DNA of 64,000 nt from Hyphomonadaceae bacterium (GCA_019753105.1 JAIELJ010000006.1:310001-374000), one strand, 5' to 3'. Numbered from the stretch's first letter, positions 18,011 through 30,577 are shown. Made by a program: numbers and translations. Notes: generated from the sequence alone by a model not told the origin.

Positions 18011-18036
18011 AAGCCCGCCGCTTGCGCGACGGGCTT
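18011..18036 (-). terminator. terminator after pnp
   Basis: AAGCCCG (18011-18017) and CGGGCTT (18030-18036) flank CCGCTTGCGCGA; on the minus strand TTTTTGTTGCGC follows. This ends the rimP-to-pnp gene cluster. Confidence 0.7.
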
Positions 18037-18060
18037 TCCGGTTTGCTTAGCAGCTAGAGC

Positions 18061-20295
18061 TTAGTCGCCCGAGCCTTCGCGGCGCGGGCGGTCACCGCCG
18101 CCACGACGGGGACCGCGATCGCCACGCGGACGATCGCTGCGTTCACGACGCGGGCCCGGATCTTCAGCTTCTTCGCCCATCTCAGCCGAGAGATCAGCGC
18201 CCGTGGTTTGATCGACGACCTTCATCGAGAGCTTCACCTTGCCGCGATCGTCGAAGCCGAGGAGCTTCACCTTCACGGTGTCGCCTTCCTTCACGACGTC
18301 GCCCGGCTTCTCAACGCGCTCGCGCGCCAGCTGAGACACGTGAACGAGGCCGTCCTTGGCGCCGAAGAAGTTCACGAAGGCGCCGAATTCCATCACCTTC
18401 ACGACCTTGCCTTCGTAGATCTGGCCGACTTCCGGTTCGGAGGTCAGCGACTTGATCCACTTGATCGCCGCTTCGATCGACTCGGCATTGGCCGAAGCCA
18501 CCTTCACCGTGCCGTCGTCTTCGACGTTCACTTTCGCGCCGGTCTTTTCCACGATTTCGCGGATGACCTTGCCGCCGGTGCCGATCACGTCACGGATCTT
18601 ATCGACCGGGATTTTGATCTGCTCGATACGCGGCGCGTTCTTGCCGACTTCGCCGCGCGGCGCGTCCATGGCTTTGTTCATCTCGCCAAGGATGTGCAGA
18701 CGCGCGCCGTGTGCACGCTCGAGGGCGACCTTCATGATCTCCTCGGTGATGCCAGCAACCTTGATGTCCATCTGCAGCGAGGTGATGCCGTTGGCGGTGC
18801 CGGCGACTTTGAAGTCCATGTCGCCCAGGTGATCTTCGTCACCCAAAATGTCGGTCAGGACTTCGAAGCCGTAGTCTTCCAGGATGAGGCCCATCGCAAC
18901 GCCCGCAACGGGTGCTGCAATCGGAACGCCGGCATCCATAAGCGCGAGCGACGAACCGCAAACCGTAGCCATCGACGACGAGCCATTCGACTCGGTGATC
19001 TCGGAAACGAGGCGCACCGTGTACGGGAATTGCTCAGCGCTCGGCAGAACAGCCTTCATCGCGCGCCAGGCCAACTTGCCGTGGCCGATTTCGCGGCGGC
19101 CGGCGCCACCCATACGGCCGGTTTCACCGACGCTGTAGGGAGGGAAGTTGTAGTGGAGCATGAAGCGCTCTTTGGTCGTGCCGGAAAGCGCGTCGATGAA
19201 TTGCTCATCTTCGGCGGTGCCGAGGGTGGCAACGACGATCGACTGCGTTTCACCGCGGGTGAACAGCGCCGAGCCGTGCGTGCGCGGCAGGAAGCCGACC
19301 ATCGACTCGATCGGACGCACCTTATCGACGGCGCGGCCATCGATGCGGCCCTTTTCCTTGACGATGCGAGAGCGGACGACGTCGCTTTCGACTTCCTTGA
19401 ACACTTCCTTGATGACGTTGGCGTCGGCGCCGTCGGGATTGGTTTCCGACTTGCCAAGTTGCGCCTTCACCTTGTCGCGCAAAGCGCCGACGGCGGCGTA
19501 ACGCTCGTCCTTCTTGGTGATCTTGTAGGCGGTGGCGAGATCGGCGCCGACGAGATCCTTGATCTTGCTCTTCAGCGCCGAATTGTCCGGCGGCGTGAAT
19601 TCGAACGGCTCTTTGCCGGCCTTCTCGGCAAGTTCAATGATCGCATCGATCACCGGCTGCATGCCCTTGTGCGCGAGCGAGAGCGCCTGGAGCATTTGCT
19701 CTTCGGTGAGCTCCTTCACTTCCGACTCGACCATCATGATCGCGTTGGCGGTGCCGGCGACGACGAGGTCAAGCGACGAGCCCGCCATGTCCGGGATCGT
19801 CGGGTTCAGAACCGGCTTGCCGTCGATCCAGCCGACGCGCGACGCAGCGATCGGGCCCATGAACGGCACGCCGGAAATGGTCAGCGCAGCGGAGGCCGCA
19901 ACCATCGCCAGCAGATCGGATTCATTCTCGTTGTCCCACGAGAGAACCGTGATGATGACTTGCACTTCGTTCTTGAAGCCATCGACGAAGAGCGGACGGA
20001 TCGGACGGTCGATCAGGCGCGACAGCAGCGTTTCACGCTCAGTCGGGCGGCCTTCACGCTTGAAAAAGCCACCGGGAATGCGGCCCGAGGCGAAATACTT
20101 CTCTTGGTAGTTCACGGTCAGCGGAAAGAAGTCCTGACCCGGCTTTGCTTCCTTCGCGTACACAACGGTCGCGAGCAGAGCGGTCTCGCCCCAAGTGGCG
20201 TAAACGGCGCCATCAGCCTGGCGCGCAACGCGGCCAGTTTCGAGCGTCAGCGGACGTCCGGCCCAATCGATGGTGACGGATTTGATATCAAACAT
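18061..20295 (-). CDS. pnp: polynucleotide phosphorylase
   Basis: PNPase degrades RNA 3' to 5' using phosphate, and takes part in the RNA degradosome. The 744-residue protein has two RNase PH domains (first from about residue 10, second about 310-545), the alpha-helical linker, a KH domain ([22 protein letters not shown], about 557-577) and an S1 domain ([22 protein letters not shown], about 620 on). The catalytic second core shows [25 protein letters not shown]-type text with the usual SD/SS residues. The C-terminus ends in an Arg/Gly-rich basic tail ([15 protein letters not shown]), common in alphaproteobacteria. It is last in the cluster, 218 bp after rpsO, where many bacteria place PNPase and RNase III control hairpins. 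Confidence 0.98.
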   Translation of the reverse strand: MFDIKSVTIDWAGRPLTLETGRVARQADGAVYATWGETALLATVVYAKEAKPGQDFFPLTVNYQEKYFASGRIPGGFFKREGRPTERETLLSRLIDRPIRPLFVDGFKNEVQVIITVLSWDNENESDLLAMVAASAALTISGVPFMGPIAASRVGWIDGKPVLNPTIPDMAGSSLDLVVAGTANAIMMVESEVKELTEEQMLQALSLAHKGMQPVIDAIIELAEKAGKEPFEFTPPDNSALKSKIKDLVGADLATAYKITKKDERYAAVGALRDKVKAQLGKSETNPDGADANVIKEVFKEVESDVVRSRIVKEKGRIDGRAVDKVRPIESMVGFLPRTHGSALFTRGETQSIVVATLGTAEDEQFIDALSGTTKERFMLHYNFPPYSVGETGRMGGAGRREIGHGKLAWRAMKAVLPSAEQFPYTVRLVSEITESNGSSSMATVCGSSLALMDAGVPIAAPVAGVAMGLILEDYGFEVLTDILGDEDHLGDMDFKVAGTANGITSLQMDIKVAGITEEIMKVALERAHGARLHILGEMNKAMDAPRGEVGKNAPRIEQIKIPVDKIRDVIGTGGKVIREIVEKTGAKVNVEDDGTVKVASANAESIEAAIKWIKSLTSEPEVGQIYEGKVVKVMEFGAFVNFFGAKDGLVHVSQLARERVEKPGDVVKEGDTVKVKLLGFDDRGKVKLSMKVVDQTTGADLSAEMGEEAEDPGPRRERSDRPRGDRGPRRGGGDRPRREGSGD

Positions 20296-20478
20296 ACAGC
20301 GTACTCCAGACCGTGGGCCCCTGCCCGACGGTCTCGTTCAGGTGCGCAACAGCGGATTCCGTTGCGCGTATTGCCTCCGGCCCGAATGGACGGAGGGTGG
20401 TCTTTGCCGCGTGACAAGCACGCAGCGAATGAGGGGTGAAAAGCGAGGTGAGCGCGTAAAGCGCCCGCACCCCTCAGC

Positions 20479-20500
20479 GACGCGCGCTTTCGCGCGCGTC
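20479..20500 (-). terminator. hairpin between rpsO and pnp
   Basis: GACGCGCG and CGCGCGTC form an 8-bp stem around CTTTCG, 14 bp after the rpsO stop. It may stop part of the transcription into pnp or serve as an RNA-processing site, as known for rpsO-pnp in other bacteria. No long T-run follows. Confidence 0.45.
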
Positions 20501-20513
20501 TGAAGAGCTGCGC

Positions 20514-20783
20514 TTAACGGCGCAGGCCCAGCTTCTCGATGATCGCTTGGTAGCGAGCAACGTCACGAGACTTCACATAGTCGAGCAACCGGCGGCGCTG
20601 AGAGACCATCTTGAGAAGGCCTTGGCGCGAGTGGTTGTCTTTCTTGTGGGTCTTGAAGTGCTCAGTGAGGTTAGCGATGCGCTCAGAGAGGATCGCAACC
20701 TGCACTTCCGGCGAACCGGTGTCGTTCTTCGTCTTGGCATTGTCTTTAATGAGCGCGGCTTTGCGCTCTGCAGTCACCGACAT
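20514..20783 (-). CDS. rpsO: 30S ribosomal protein S15
   Basis: S15 binds the central domain of 16S rRNA and starts assembly of the platform of the small subunit. The 89-residue length and the text [56 protein letters not shown] and the C-terminal [12 protein letters not shown] are standard. It lies 9 bp after truB and upstream of pnp, the common gene order. The 218-bp gap to pnp contains a stem-loop at 20479-20500. Confidence 0.98.
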   Translation of the reverse strand: MSVTAERKAALIKDNAKTKNDTGSPEVQVAILSERIANLTEHFKTHKKDNHSRQGLLKMVSQRRRLLDYVKSRDVARYQAIIEKLGLRR

Positions 20784-20792
20784 CGCAAACTC

Positions 20793-21749
20793 CTAGTCTG
20801 CTAAGTGGAACACGCGCGTCGGCGAAAACTTGCCGGCACGCACGTCACCCAGCGCTACCGCCTTGCCCTCAAAGAGAGCCACTGCCGCGCGGGACGCGTC
20901 CTGCCCGGCAATAGTGCGATCGCGAAATTTCGGCTTCAGCGCCTCCATCACATGCGGAAGGAGAACGATGGGCCGTCCTTGTCTGAGCTTGAACGCGTCC
21001 TCGCCGTTGATGGCCAGTGCCGGGATGTCGTCCAGCGCGGTCTCAACGGGCTTCAGGCGTTCTGACGCGGCGCCCTTATGGCGCAAATCCTCGAGCGCGT
21101 CGAGGGTGACCGATTCGGCTTCGGTAAATGGGCCGACGGCAGTCCGGCGCAGCCGCCAAACATGGCCCTCCGCGCCCAATTTGGCCGCGAGATCGCGAAC
21201 CAAAGCTCTGATATAGAAGCCTTTTCCCGAGCGAACCCGGAAATGGGCGAGATCCGGCTCCGTTCCCACCAGTTCGGCCTCGTAAACCGTGACGAGCCGG
21301 GACTCCAGTTCCACCGCCTCCCCCGCGCGCGCTAGGTCATAGGCGCGCTCGCCATCGACTTTCACCGCGCTGAACTGCGGCGGCACTTGCTCGATCTCAC
21401 CGAGAAAGCCAGGCAGCGCTGCACGGATCGCGTCTTCAGTCGGGCGGACATCGGACGTCGCGACCACCTTGCCTTCACGATCCTGGGTATCGGTCGAGGC
21501 GCCCCATTTGATCGTGAAGAGGTAGGTCTTCCGAGCTTCCATCAGCCACGGCACAGTTTTGGTTGCCTCACCCAGCGCGATTGGCAGCACGCCGGACGCC
21601 AGTGGATCGAGCGTGCCGGCATGGCCTGCCTTCTGCGCATTGAAGGCGCGGCGGATAGCGGCGACAGCATGCGTGGACGTCATATCGTCCGGCTTGTCGA
21701 GCACGACCCAGCCCGAAACGTCATCGCCCTTCTTGCGGCGGCCCATCAC
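20793..21749 (-). CDS. truB: tRNA pseudouridine(55) synthase
   Basis: TruB makes pseudouridine at position 55 in the T-loop of tRNAs. The 318-residue protein contains [13 protein letters not shown], the catalytic motif [16 protein letters not shown] (Asp), [10 protein letters not shown], and [17 protein letters not shown] of family I pseudouridine synthases, with a C-terminal PUA-like extension ([14 protein letters not shown]). Its start codon overlaps the rbfA stop by ATGA, showing translational coupling. Confidence 0.97.
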   Translation of the reverse strand: MMGRRKKGDDVSGWVVLDKPDDMTSTHAVAAIRRAFNAQKAGHAGTLDPLASGVLPIALGEATKTVPWLMEARKTYLFTIKWGASTDTQDREGKVVATSDVRPTEDAIRAALPGFLGEIEQVPPQFSAVKVDGERAYDLARAGEAVELESRLVTVYEAELVGTEPDLAHFRVRSGKGFYIRALVRDLAAKLGAEGHVWRLRRTAVGPFTEAESVTLDALEDLRHKGAASERLKPVETALDDIPALAINGEDAFKLRQGRPIVLLPHVMEALKPKFRDRTIAGQDASRAAVALFEGKAVALGDVRAGKFSPTRVFHLAD

Positions 21750-22159
21750 GCTTCGTCCTCACCGCGCTTCAGATCGCGCGCGACATCGGGGCTCGCCAGC
21801 AACTCATCGATGTGACGGGCTTCATCGAAAGAAATGTCCGGCTGGAAGTGCAGCTGTGGCGTAAAGCGCAGATCGACCGACTTCGCCAAGCGCCCGCGCA
21901 GAAACGCTGCGCTGCGCGTCAGGCCGTCAGCGATGTTCTGCGGATCGCCCGGACCGAGCGATGATACGAACGCCGTCATGTGTTGTAGATCGGGCGATGC
22001 GCGCACTTCGCCGATCGTGATCGAGACACCGCGCAGTGCGGGATCGCGCAAGTCCTCGCGCGCGAGAATCTCGACGAGCGCATGGCGCACAAGTTCGGCG
22101 GCGCGCAATTGGCGTTGCGACGGTCCGTGGCCGTGATCTTGTCCGCGCTTATTCTTCAT
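21746..22159 (-). CDS. rbfA: 30S ribosome-binding factor A
   Basis: RbfA helps the last steps of 30S maturation by binding near the 16S rRNA neck, and is needed at low temperature. The 137-residue protein shows [41 protein letters not shown] and [19 protein letters not shown], all typical for the KH-like fold. It lies 3 bp after a lipoprotein gene that splits it from infB and overlaps truB by 4 bp. Confidence 0.96.
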   Translation of the reverse strand: MKNKRGQDHGHGPSQRQLRAAELVRHALVEILAREDLRDPALRGVSITIGEVRASPDLQHMTAFVSSLGPGDPQNIADGLTRSAAFLRGRLAKSVDLRFTPQLHFQPDISFDEARHIDELLASPDVARDLKRGEDEA

Positions 22160-22162
22160 CGT

Positions 22163-22753
22163 CTACTGCGCCGTGAACGCGTAGGCGTTGCAGAGCGTCG
22201 GCCGCTCGCCCGGCTCGCCCTCGCCGCTGAACGCCGCGATTTTGAACACCCAGCGCCCACCCGCATCGACAAACTCACTGACCGCCAAAAAGCGCGTGCG
22301 ATCCGTCGTGCAGAGTCCGCCTTGAACGGCGCTGGCCGATACGTTTTCCGCTTGCACTCGAAAGAGCCACGCATTGACGCGCGGATCGCCGCCGATCACC
22401 GCCGCGTAGCTCTGCCCGCCCACGCCGGAGCGTGAGTTCGCTGGCACCACCGCGTACGGCTGGGCTTGAATGGTGATGCCGTTAGCGAACGCGAAGACGA
22501 CGGGGCCGCCACGCGGACCAACCAAGCTCACCCGCAAATTGCCGGAAACGGTGCGCGCTGATTCCGACGACGCGCGCCATTGCTGACGCGCCACTGCCGG
22601 CTCTTCCTGCGGAACGACATCGACGTTGCGGATTTCCGGCTCGACAATCGTCGAGCGGCGCACGTTCGGCGCCTGCTCGGTTTCGCCTTCGCGCTGACAC
22701 CCACCGAGAGCCAACCCGAACGCCGCGATCGCGGCCAGCACTAATGCACGCAT
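22163..22753 (-). CDS. lipoprotein of unknown function inside the infB-rbfA operon
   Basis: A 196-residue protein beginning MRALVLAAIAAFGLALGGCQREGE, a lipoprotein signal with the lipobox LGGC. I chose the ATG at 22753 (11 bp after the infB stop) because it starts the signal; the longer frame up to 22855 only overlaps infB. The mature part includes ARTVSGNLRVSLVGPRGGPVVFAFANGITIQAQPY and CTTDRTRFLAVSEFV, with two Cys that may pair. I do not recognise the family. Its place, 11 bp from infB and 3 bp from rbfA, means co-transcription with ribosome-assembly genes, an uncommon order. Confidence 0.8.
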   Translation of the reverse strand: MRALVLAAIAAFGLALGGCQREGETEQAPNVRRSTIVEPEIRNVDVVPQEEPAVARQQWRASSESARTVSGNLRVSLVGPRGGPVVFAFANGITIQAQPYAVVPANSRSGVGGQSYAAVIGGDPRVNAWLFRVQAENVSASAVQGGLCTTDRTRFLAVSEFVDAGGRWVFKIAAFSGEGEPGERPTLCNAYAFTAQ

Positions 22754-22764
22754 GGCAACGCCCT

Positions 22765-25359
<2,595 letters not shown>

Positions 25360-25431
25360 GCAGTAGTGTTGCCAATCCTATTTCGTTCAGGCCTAAATTC
25401 GCCGTCACACGCCATTTAAGACGTTTGGGTG

Positions 25432-26202
25432 TCAAACGTCCGATCGCTCGCCGCGGCGATGGACCGAAAACGATCCGTCGGACGCGACGCCCAGTTTCCA
25501 CGACACAGAGCGCCAGGAATCGGGCCAAGAGTCTGGAACGATGGCGCGGAACCCCGCGAGGCGGCCAATATCCGCCGCCCAGGCCAGCGCCAAACGCTCT
25601 TGAAGCAGGCATGCGTGTATCACACGTTCCCGCCCCAACGCCACGCCCAAATCCTCGGCCGCAAAGCAGCCAACCGCAGGCGGCGCAGCGCCCCAGAGCC
25701 CTATATGGAGGCTCATCAGCTTTTCGCGACCCTCCTCGGCGCCGTCTTTTGCTTCGATCAGCACAAAGGCCGGCGCGGAGCGGATTGCGCTCTCAACTTG
25801 AGTGGCGCCGGTAGCGATTGCGCCGCCGCGCCGGGCCATGCCCAGCATGTCGAGACATCGTTTCGCGAGCAGCGCTTCAGTCAGATCGGCGAGCCCTTCG
25901 GGCGCCTTCGCGTTGGCTTTGAAACCACGCGAAAACGCGCCCTTCTTGGCCGCCTCTTCGACTTTGGCGCGCGTCGCCGTCACCCATGCCCCGCGACCTG
26001 GGAGCTTGGCCGCCACATCGGGCGTGACAACATCATCCGGCCCGAGCGCGAACCGGATCAGGTTCGCCTCGTCGGTCACTTCGCCACTTAGGATGCACCG
26101 CCGCTCACGTCCGCGGCGACCGCCGCGCGCCTCGTCGGAGCTTGAGCTTTGCTCCGGCGAAGGCGGGTCAGCCTCTATCTGGGAAGACGCTGGATGCTTC
26201 AT
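25432..26202 (-). CDS. ylxR: YlxR/DUF448 RNA-binding protein fused to an L7Ae-like domain
   Basis: A 256-residue protein made of two units usual for alphaproteobacteria. Residues about 30-105 are DUF448/YlxR: RRCILSGEVTDEANLIRFALGPD and PGRGAWVTATRAKVEEA. Residues about 120-200 resemble ribosomal L7Ae/RNase P-type domains: LDMLGMARRGGAIATGATQVESAIRSAPAFVLIEAKDG. The C-terminal 60 residues are less clear. ATG at 26202 has an AAGGAG ribosome-binding site (minus strand); the frame to 26274 lies inside nusA. Its start overlaps the nusA end by 35 bp. YlxR relatives bind RNase P RNA or nucleoid sites in other bacteria; role here unproven. Confidence 0.85.
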   Translation of the reverse strand: MKHPASSQIEADPPSPEQSSSSDEARGGRRGRERRCILSGEVTDEANLIRFALGPDDVVTPDVAAKLPGRGAWVTATRAKVEEAAKKGAFSRGFKANAKAPEGLADLTEALLAKRCLDMLGMARRGGAIATGATQVESAIRSAPAFVLIEAKDGAEEGREKLMSLHIGLWGAAPPAVGCFAAEDLGVALGRERVIHACLLQERLALAWAADIGRLAGFRAIVPDSWPDSWRSVSWKLGVASDGSFSVHRRGERSDV

Positions 26203-27817
26203 CCGCGTCTCCTTCAGTTTCGACGACTTCTTCCTCTGGCGGCGCCTCGATCCAGCCGGCTGAGATCCGCGCATTGAGGATCAGCGCATCGGCTTGTTCT
26301 TGCGTGAGTTCGTACTTTTCCAGGACACCAGGCTCACGCACGCGCTCGCCATTCTTGGTTTCGAACCAGCCGCGGAGTTCATCGCCGGTGAAGCCGGCGA
26401 AGTCTTCCAGCGTCTTCACGCCCTGCTCGCCAAGCGTCACCAGCATCGTGGCGGTGAGCCCCGGCACTGATTTCAGATCGTCCTGCACGCCGAGTTCGAC
26501 GCGCTTGGCTTCAAGCTCAGCTGCGAGCTTATCGAGGAAGTCCTTGGCGCGAGCCTGCAGTTCGTCGGCGATTTCGTCGTTCAGGCCTTCGATGGAAGCG
26601 AGTTCCATCTGATCGACATAAGCGATTTCTTCGACCGTCTCGAAGCCTTCCGAGGCCAAGAGCTGAGCGAACATTTCGTCCACTTCGAGCGCCTTGACGA
26701 AGATTTCGGTGCGTGTCGCGAATTCCTTCTGACGACGCTCGGACTCTTCCGCTTCGGTTAGAATGTCGATCGACCAACCGGTGAGCTGCGAGGCGAGACG
26801 CACGTTCTGGCCGCGGCGGCCGATGGCCAGCGAAAGCTGCGCTTCGCCGACAACCACTTCAACCCGCGCCTCTTCCGGATCGAGCACCACCTTGGAGACT
26901 TCCGCCGGCTGCAGCGCGTTGACGATGAAGGTCGCCGGATCGGCAGACCACGGAATGATGTCGATCTTTTCGCCCTGCATTTCGCCGACGACCGCCTGCA
27001 CACGCGCACCGCGCATACCGACGCACGCGCCGACAGGGTCAATGCTGGAATCATGGCTCAAAACCGCGATCTTCGCGCGCGAGCCCGGGTCACGGGCGGC
27101 AGCCTTGATCTCGATTACGCCTTCGTAAACTTCCGGCACTTCCTGCGCGAACAGGCGCGCCATGAACTCAGGCTTGGCGCGCGAGAGGAAGATCTGCGGG
27201 CCTTTGGTTTCGCGGCGCACGTCATAGACGTAGGCGCGTGTGCGATCGCCAACGCGAAGGTTTTCGCGCGGGATGCCTTCACTCTTGCGGATCACCCCTT
27301 CGGCGCGGCCGAGGTCGACGATCACATTGTAGAATTCGACGCGCTTGACGACGCCATTGATGATCTCACCGATGCGATCCTTGTACTCTGCGTACTGACG
27401 CTCACGCTCAGCTTCGCGGACTTCGTGATTGATCACCTGTTTGGCGGTTTGCGCGGCGACGCGGCCGAACTCGATCGGCGGCAGGCCTTCGTCATATTCC
27501 TTGCCGACATGCGCTTCAGGATCGGTCTTTAGGGCGACATTGAGCATAATGTCGGTCGACGGATTGAACGGACGGGTCTCCGGATCGAGCATGCTCTCAT
27601 CCACCACCGTCATCACGCGCTTCAGCGCCATTTCGCCGGTCTTCGGATCGATGGTGGCGCGGATATCGTGCTCGGCGCCGTAGCGCGAGCGCGCGGCTTT
27701 CTGGAGCGCATGCTCCATCGCCGTGATGACGATCTCTTTGTCGATCGACTTTTCACGCGCGACCGCGTCCGCGATCTGCAGGATTTCGAGCCGGTTAGCC
27801 GAAATGCCAGTGCTCAT
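26168..27817 (-). CDS. nusA: transcription termination/antitermination factor NusA
   Basis: NusA binds RNA polymerase and controls pausing, termination and rRNA antitermination. The 549-residue protein has the N-terminal RNAP-binding domain, S1 domain ([24 protein letters not shown]), two KH domains ([18 protein letters not shown] and [22 protein letters not shown]) and two acidic C-terminal repeats typical for proteobacteria ([50 protein letters not shown]). The start at 27817 overlaps the rimP stop by 4 bp. Second gene of the cluster. Confidence 0.98.
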   Translation of the reverse strand: MSTGISANRLEILQIADAVAREKSIDKEIVITAMEHALQKAARSRYGAEHDIRATIDPKTGEMALKRVMTVVDESMLDPETRPFNPSTDIMLNVALKTDPEAHVGKEYDEGLPPIEFGRVAAQTAKQVINHEVREAERERQYAEYKDRIGEIINGVVKRVEFYNVIVDLGRAEGVIRKSEGIPRENLRVGDRTRAYVYDVRRETKGPQIFLSRAKPEFMARLFAQEVPEVYEGVIEIKAAARDPGSRAKIAVLSHDSSIDPVGACVGMRGARVQAVVGEMQGEKIDIIPWSADPATFIVNALQPAEVSKVVLDPEEARVEVVVGEAQLSLAIGRRGQNVRLASQLTGWSIDILTEAEESERRQKEFATRTEIFVKALEVDEMFAQLLASEGFETVEEIAYVDQMELASIEGLNDEIADELQARAKDFLDKLAAELEAKRVELGVQDDLKSVPGLTATMLVTLGEQGVKTLEDFAGFTGDELRGWFETKNGERVREPGVLEKYELTQEQADALILNARISAGWIEAPPEEEVVETEGDADEASSVFPDRG

Positions 27818-28368
27818 GCCGTTTTCCCTTCGTCAGTATTTTCGTCAACGCCAGCAGCTTCCGCCGCTTTCGCGCGTTTCAAATCTTCTTCGATCAGCTT
27901 GTCGGTCAGCACCAAGCGCGCGTCCGACAGCGCCGAAAATTTCAACACCGCTTCGCCGTGATCACCGACGACCGTGATCTCATCGCCTTGCACGGCTTTG
28001 ATGACACCCTTCCAACGGCGGCGGCCATCGACCATTCCGGCGGTCTCGATCTTGGCCTCATGCCCCGCGAAGCGTTCGAAGTCCTCGATCCGCATAAGCG
28101 GGCGATCGATTCCGGGCGAACTGATCTCCAGATCATATTCACCGCCCGGGATCGGATCTTCCAGATCGAACACCGGCGACAGCGCCCGCGACAGGCGCGA
28201 GCAATCGTCAATGCCCATCTCCCCGTCCGAGACGCGCTCGGCCATGATTTGCAGACGTTTGCGGCGGTTGCCCGAGACGCGCACGCGCACGATCCGGTAG
28301 CCGAGGCCCGAAGCCGTCGGCTCGATCAGCGCAATCACGCTCTCTTCAACAGGGTTCGTCGCGCGCAA
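27814..28368 (-). CDS. rimP: ribosome maturation factor RimP
   Basis: RimP binds S12 and helps early 30S assembly. The 184-residue protein has the N-terminal text VEESVIALIEPTASGLGYRIVRVRVSG and GIDDCSRLSRALSPVFDLEDPIPGGEYDLEISSPGIDRPL, a diagnostic box, followed by an Sm-like C-terminal domain (VIKAVQGDEITVVGD). It starts the nusA-infB cluster; the terminator of the upstream gene lies at 28393-28419, so the operon promoter lies between 28369 and about 28392 or overlaps it. C-terminal extension is charged. Confidence 0.96.
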   Translation of the reverse strand: MRATNPVEESVIALIEPTASGLGYRIVRVRVSGNRRKRLQIMAERVSDGEMGIDDCSRLSRALSPVFDLEDPIPGGEYDLEISSPGIDRPLMRIEDFERFAGHEAKIETAGMVDGRRRWKGVIKAVQGDEITVVGDHGEAVLKFSALSDARLVLTDKLIEEDLKRAKAAEAAGVDENTDEGKTA

Positions 28369-28392
28369 GCGGCGGGCTCCAGGTAAACAAAA

Positions 28393-28419
28393 AGCGGCGG
28401 AGCTTTTGGCCCCGCCGCT
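28393..28419 (-). terminator. terminator of the 28483-28920 gene
   Basis: AGCGGCGG (28393-28400) and CCGCCGCT (28412-28419) form a perfect 8-bp stem, followed on the minus strand by TTTTTGTTT, a classic rho-independent site just ahead of rimP. Confidence 0.8.
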
Positions 28420-28482
28420 GAACCCTCATCGAGGGCATCAGCGATGTCGTGAAGGGAATATAGCGGGACTGGGGCGGCTTTG

Positions 28483-28920
28483 CTAGCCCCCCGCACCGCA
28501 GGAGGTTTCAATCGCTTGGGCCCCTTGGCCAGGGATGATGAGGTAGAGGGTCGCCACGACCCGTTCGCCGCCTGCCGCGCCCGGACATCCAACGATGCGC
28601 ATTTCTCTAAGCCCCGCTGACCCGGCTTGGCGCGTCATGGCGAGATGCACGGCATGCGCGCGCGCCACCGACAATTCGGGATCAGAACTGTAGCTACGCA
28701 ACACGACGACAAAACTTACGCTGCAAGCGCGTGTGCGCGCCATTGATGCCGCGACCGTCTCCTGAGCCAAATCCGTCAGATCTGCCGAACCGTCCTCAAA
28801 CGTGAGCGAATATTCGCTCGTGGGGCAAACCACGAGGGCCCTTGCTTCTGGTGCTGTCGCCACGGACGCTAGAAAGCTCACCAGGAACGCGACCGCCAAG
28901 ATCGTCAATCTTGAAACCAT
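28483..28920 (-). CDS. exported protein with a degenerate OmpA-C-like domain
   Basis: A 145-residue protein with signal peptide (LTILAVAFLVSFLASVATAPEARA). The rest aligns by eye with the OmpA domain of the protein at 8039-9019: CPTSEYSLTFEDGSADLTDLAQETVAA... against CPASDFVVYFEWDRSNLNQSAQETIDA..., then ARTRACSVSFVVVLRSY against ARQCNVNSVVVVGHT. The peptidoglycan-binding Asp (HTDTSGS) is replaced by RSYSSDP, and the Leu-Ser-x-x-Arg helix is changed (SVARAHAVHL), so wall binding is doubtful. Three Cys remain. It is transcribed ahead of rimP with its own terminator at 28393-28419. Confidence 0.7.
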   Translation of the reverse strand: MVSRLTILAVAFLVSFLASVATAPEARALVVCPTSEYSLTFEDGSADLTDLAQETVAASMARTRACSVSFVVVLRSYSSDPELSVARAHAVHLAMTRQAGSAGLREMRIVGCPGAAGGERVVATLYLIIPGQGAQAIETSCGAGG

Positions 28921-29021
28921 GACGCGACCTTACCGCCATCTACGGTCCGAGCAATCCGAGAGGACCTTTCGGCGCGCTTCGGATTGACGTTCTCTCCGGA
29001 AGAGCCGACCGCTTTCCATCC

Positions 29022-29855
29022 ATGGCGCTCAACCCCTTCCTCAACCCGCGCGGCAAGCTTCGGAACGGCTGGTGGGTCGCACTTTTCTTCGCGATCCTGA
29101 CGGCGCTGCTGCTCTCGCTGATCCTGATATCGCGCACGAGCGAAACCGGCGTCCCACACTGGCAGCAGGCTGCGATCATTCTCGTGGCGTCGCTCATCTG
29201 TCAGGCGCTGCGGCGCAGGCCAATCGCTGAACTGCTCGGCGCGTTCGACTCGAAATGGCTGAGCCAGTTGGCGATCGGACTAGCCTTAGGCGCTGCGCTG
29301 ATGGCCCTCCCCGCAGCGTTTCTCGCCGCAGGTAGTTGGGTGACGTGGCGCGTGAACGCCGACTGGACCGACGCGATCGGCGCTACGCTTCTGACGCTAG
29401 CGGCAGCTTCAGCGGCGGAAGAGCTGCTCTTCCGCGGCTTTCTGTTTCAGCGCCTCATCGACGGTCTCGGCGCGTGGCCCGCACAACTGCTCATCGCCGC
29501 CCTCTTCACGCTGACGCATTCGGACGCGCTCGCTGAAATCGGCCCGCTCGCCTACCTGGCCGGCGCCAACATCTTCGTCGCCTCGATCCTGTTCGGCTTG
29601 GCTTATCTGCGCACGCGCAGCCTAGCGCTGCCTCTTGGCCTCCACTTCGCAGCGAACGCGATGCAAGGGCCAGCGCTTGGGTTCGGCGTCAGCGGCAATG
29701 ACGCACCGGGCCTGCTCACGCCGACACTTCACGCGCCCGATTGGCTAACCGGCGGCGCGTTTGGACTCGAAGCGAGCGTTCCCGGCTTCGTCTGCGTCCT
29801 TGTAATGACCTCTGCGCTCTGGCTGTGGCGACCGAAGCGGACGGAGACCGACTAA
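29022..29855 (+). CDS. CPBP-family intramembrane metalloprotease
   Basis: A 277-residue membrane protein with about seven hydrophobic spans. The CPBP (CAAX protease/bacteriocin-processing) signature is complete: EELLFRGFLFQRLID (Glu-Glu-x3-Arg), then a His-containing motif FTLTHSDALAEIG, and LHFAANAMQG near the end, the second His region. In bacteria these proteases or chaperone-like relatives handle prenylated-type peptides, bacteriocin immunity or anti-sigma cleavage; the substrate here is unknown. Its stop overlaps the trmB stop by 4 bp in convergent orientation. Confidence 0.88.
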   Translation: MALNPFLNPRGKLRNGWWVALFFAILTALLLSLILISRTSETGVPHWQQAAIILVASLICQALRRRPIAELLGAFDSKWLSQLAIGLALGAALMALPAAFLAAGSWVTWRVNADWTDAIGATLLTLAAASAAEELLFRGFLFQRLIDGLGAWPAQLLIAALFTLTHSDALAEIGPLAYLAGANIFVASILFGLAYLRTRSLALPLGLHFAANAMQGPALGFGVSGNDAPGLLTPTLHAPDWLTGGAFGLEASVPGFVCVLVMTSALWLWRPKRTETD

Positions 29856-30577
29856 GCCCTCACAAACCTAAGCCAAATCGGCGCGCAATCGCCGAGCTTC
29901 TTGGCTTCGTAGCGCGTCGTCACATGCCCGGGCCAAGGCTTGCGCCAATCTTCGGCGCGCTCCGCCGTCCACGCAAAGCGCGCATCGCTCGTCACATGCT
30001 CCAGCGTCCATTCCGCATAGTTCGCCCAATCCGTCGCGAAGCGCAGCTCTGCGCCTGGCTTCAGCACCCGGGCCAGTTCGCCCAAGAAATCCGGCTGGAT
30101 GAGGCGGCGTTTGTGATGGCGCGCTTTGGGCCACGGATCGGGAAACAGGATGTAGCAAAGGTCGAGGCTCGCATCCGGCAGCCGCGCAATCACATCGCGC
30201 GCGTCGCCATTATGGATGCGCACGTTCGATACGTTCGCCTCTTCCACATGCCGCAAGCACGAGGCGACGCCGTTCAAGAACGGCTCGACGCCGATGTAGC
30301 GCGTATCAGGATGCGAGGTGGCCTGCGCCACGAGGTGTTCCCCGCCGCCGAAGCCGATTTCAAGCACCAACCCGTCGGCTGCCGCCAGACCGGGCCGGGG
30401 CACGAGCGACGGCGGGCCATCCTCCGGCGGCGCAAACAGCACCCCCGGGTCCAGCGCCCCCTCCTCCGGCACAGCCAGATACGGCAGCAGCGTCTCCATC
30501 AGCCCAGCTTGGCGGGGCTTGAGGGTCCGGGCCTTGATCCGGCCGTAAGTGCGCAGGGGGCGGCGATGGTCTTCCAC
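29852..30577 (-). CDS. trmB: tRNA (guanine-N7)-methyltransferase
   Basis: TrmB methylates G46 in the variable loop of tRNAs using SAM. The 241-residue protein shows YGRIKARTLKPRQ, the SAM motif GLVLEIGFGGGEHLVAQA (about residues 70-87), RIHNGDARDVI, and the family box LDLCYILFPDPWPKARHHKRRLIQPDFL. The last, with Asp and the basic RRL, is diagnostic. The N-terminus is longer than in E. coli by a Pro-rich stretch. Divergent from the aldehyde dehydrogenase by 87 bp. Confidence 0.95.
   Translation of the reverse strand: MEDHRRPLRTYGRIKARTLKPRQAGLMETLLPYLAVPEEGALDPGVLFAPPEDGPPSLVPRPGLAAADGLVLEIGFGGGEHLVAQATSHPDTRYIGVEPFLNGVASCLRHVEEANVSNVRIHNGDARDVIARLPDASLDLCYILFPDPWPKARHHKRRLIQPDFLGELARVLKPGAELRFATDWANYAEWTLEHVTSDARFAWTAERAEDWRKPWPGHVTTRYEAKKLGDCAPIWLRFVRA

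Noticed and set aside
18208-20439. A 743-codon plus-strand frame opposite pnp
   Set aside because: It is the mirror frame of a highly biased GC-rich gene; pnp on the minus strand is certain. The same holds for the long frames opposite infB and the aldehyde dehydrogenase.
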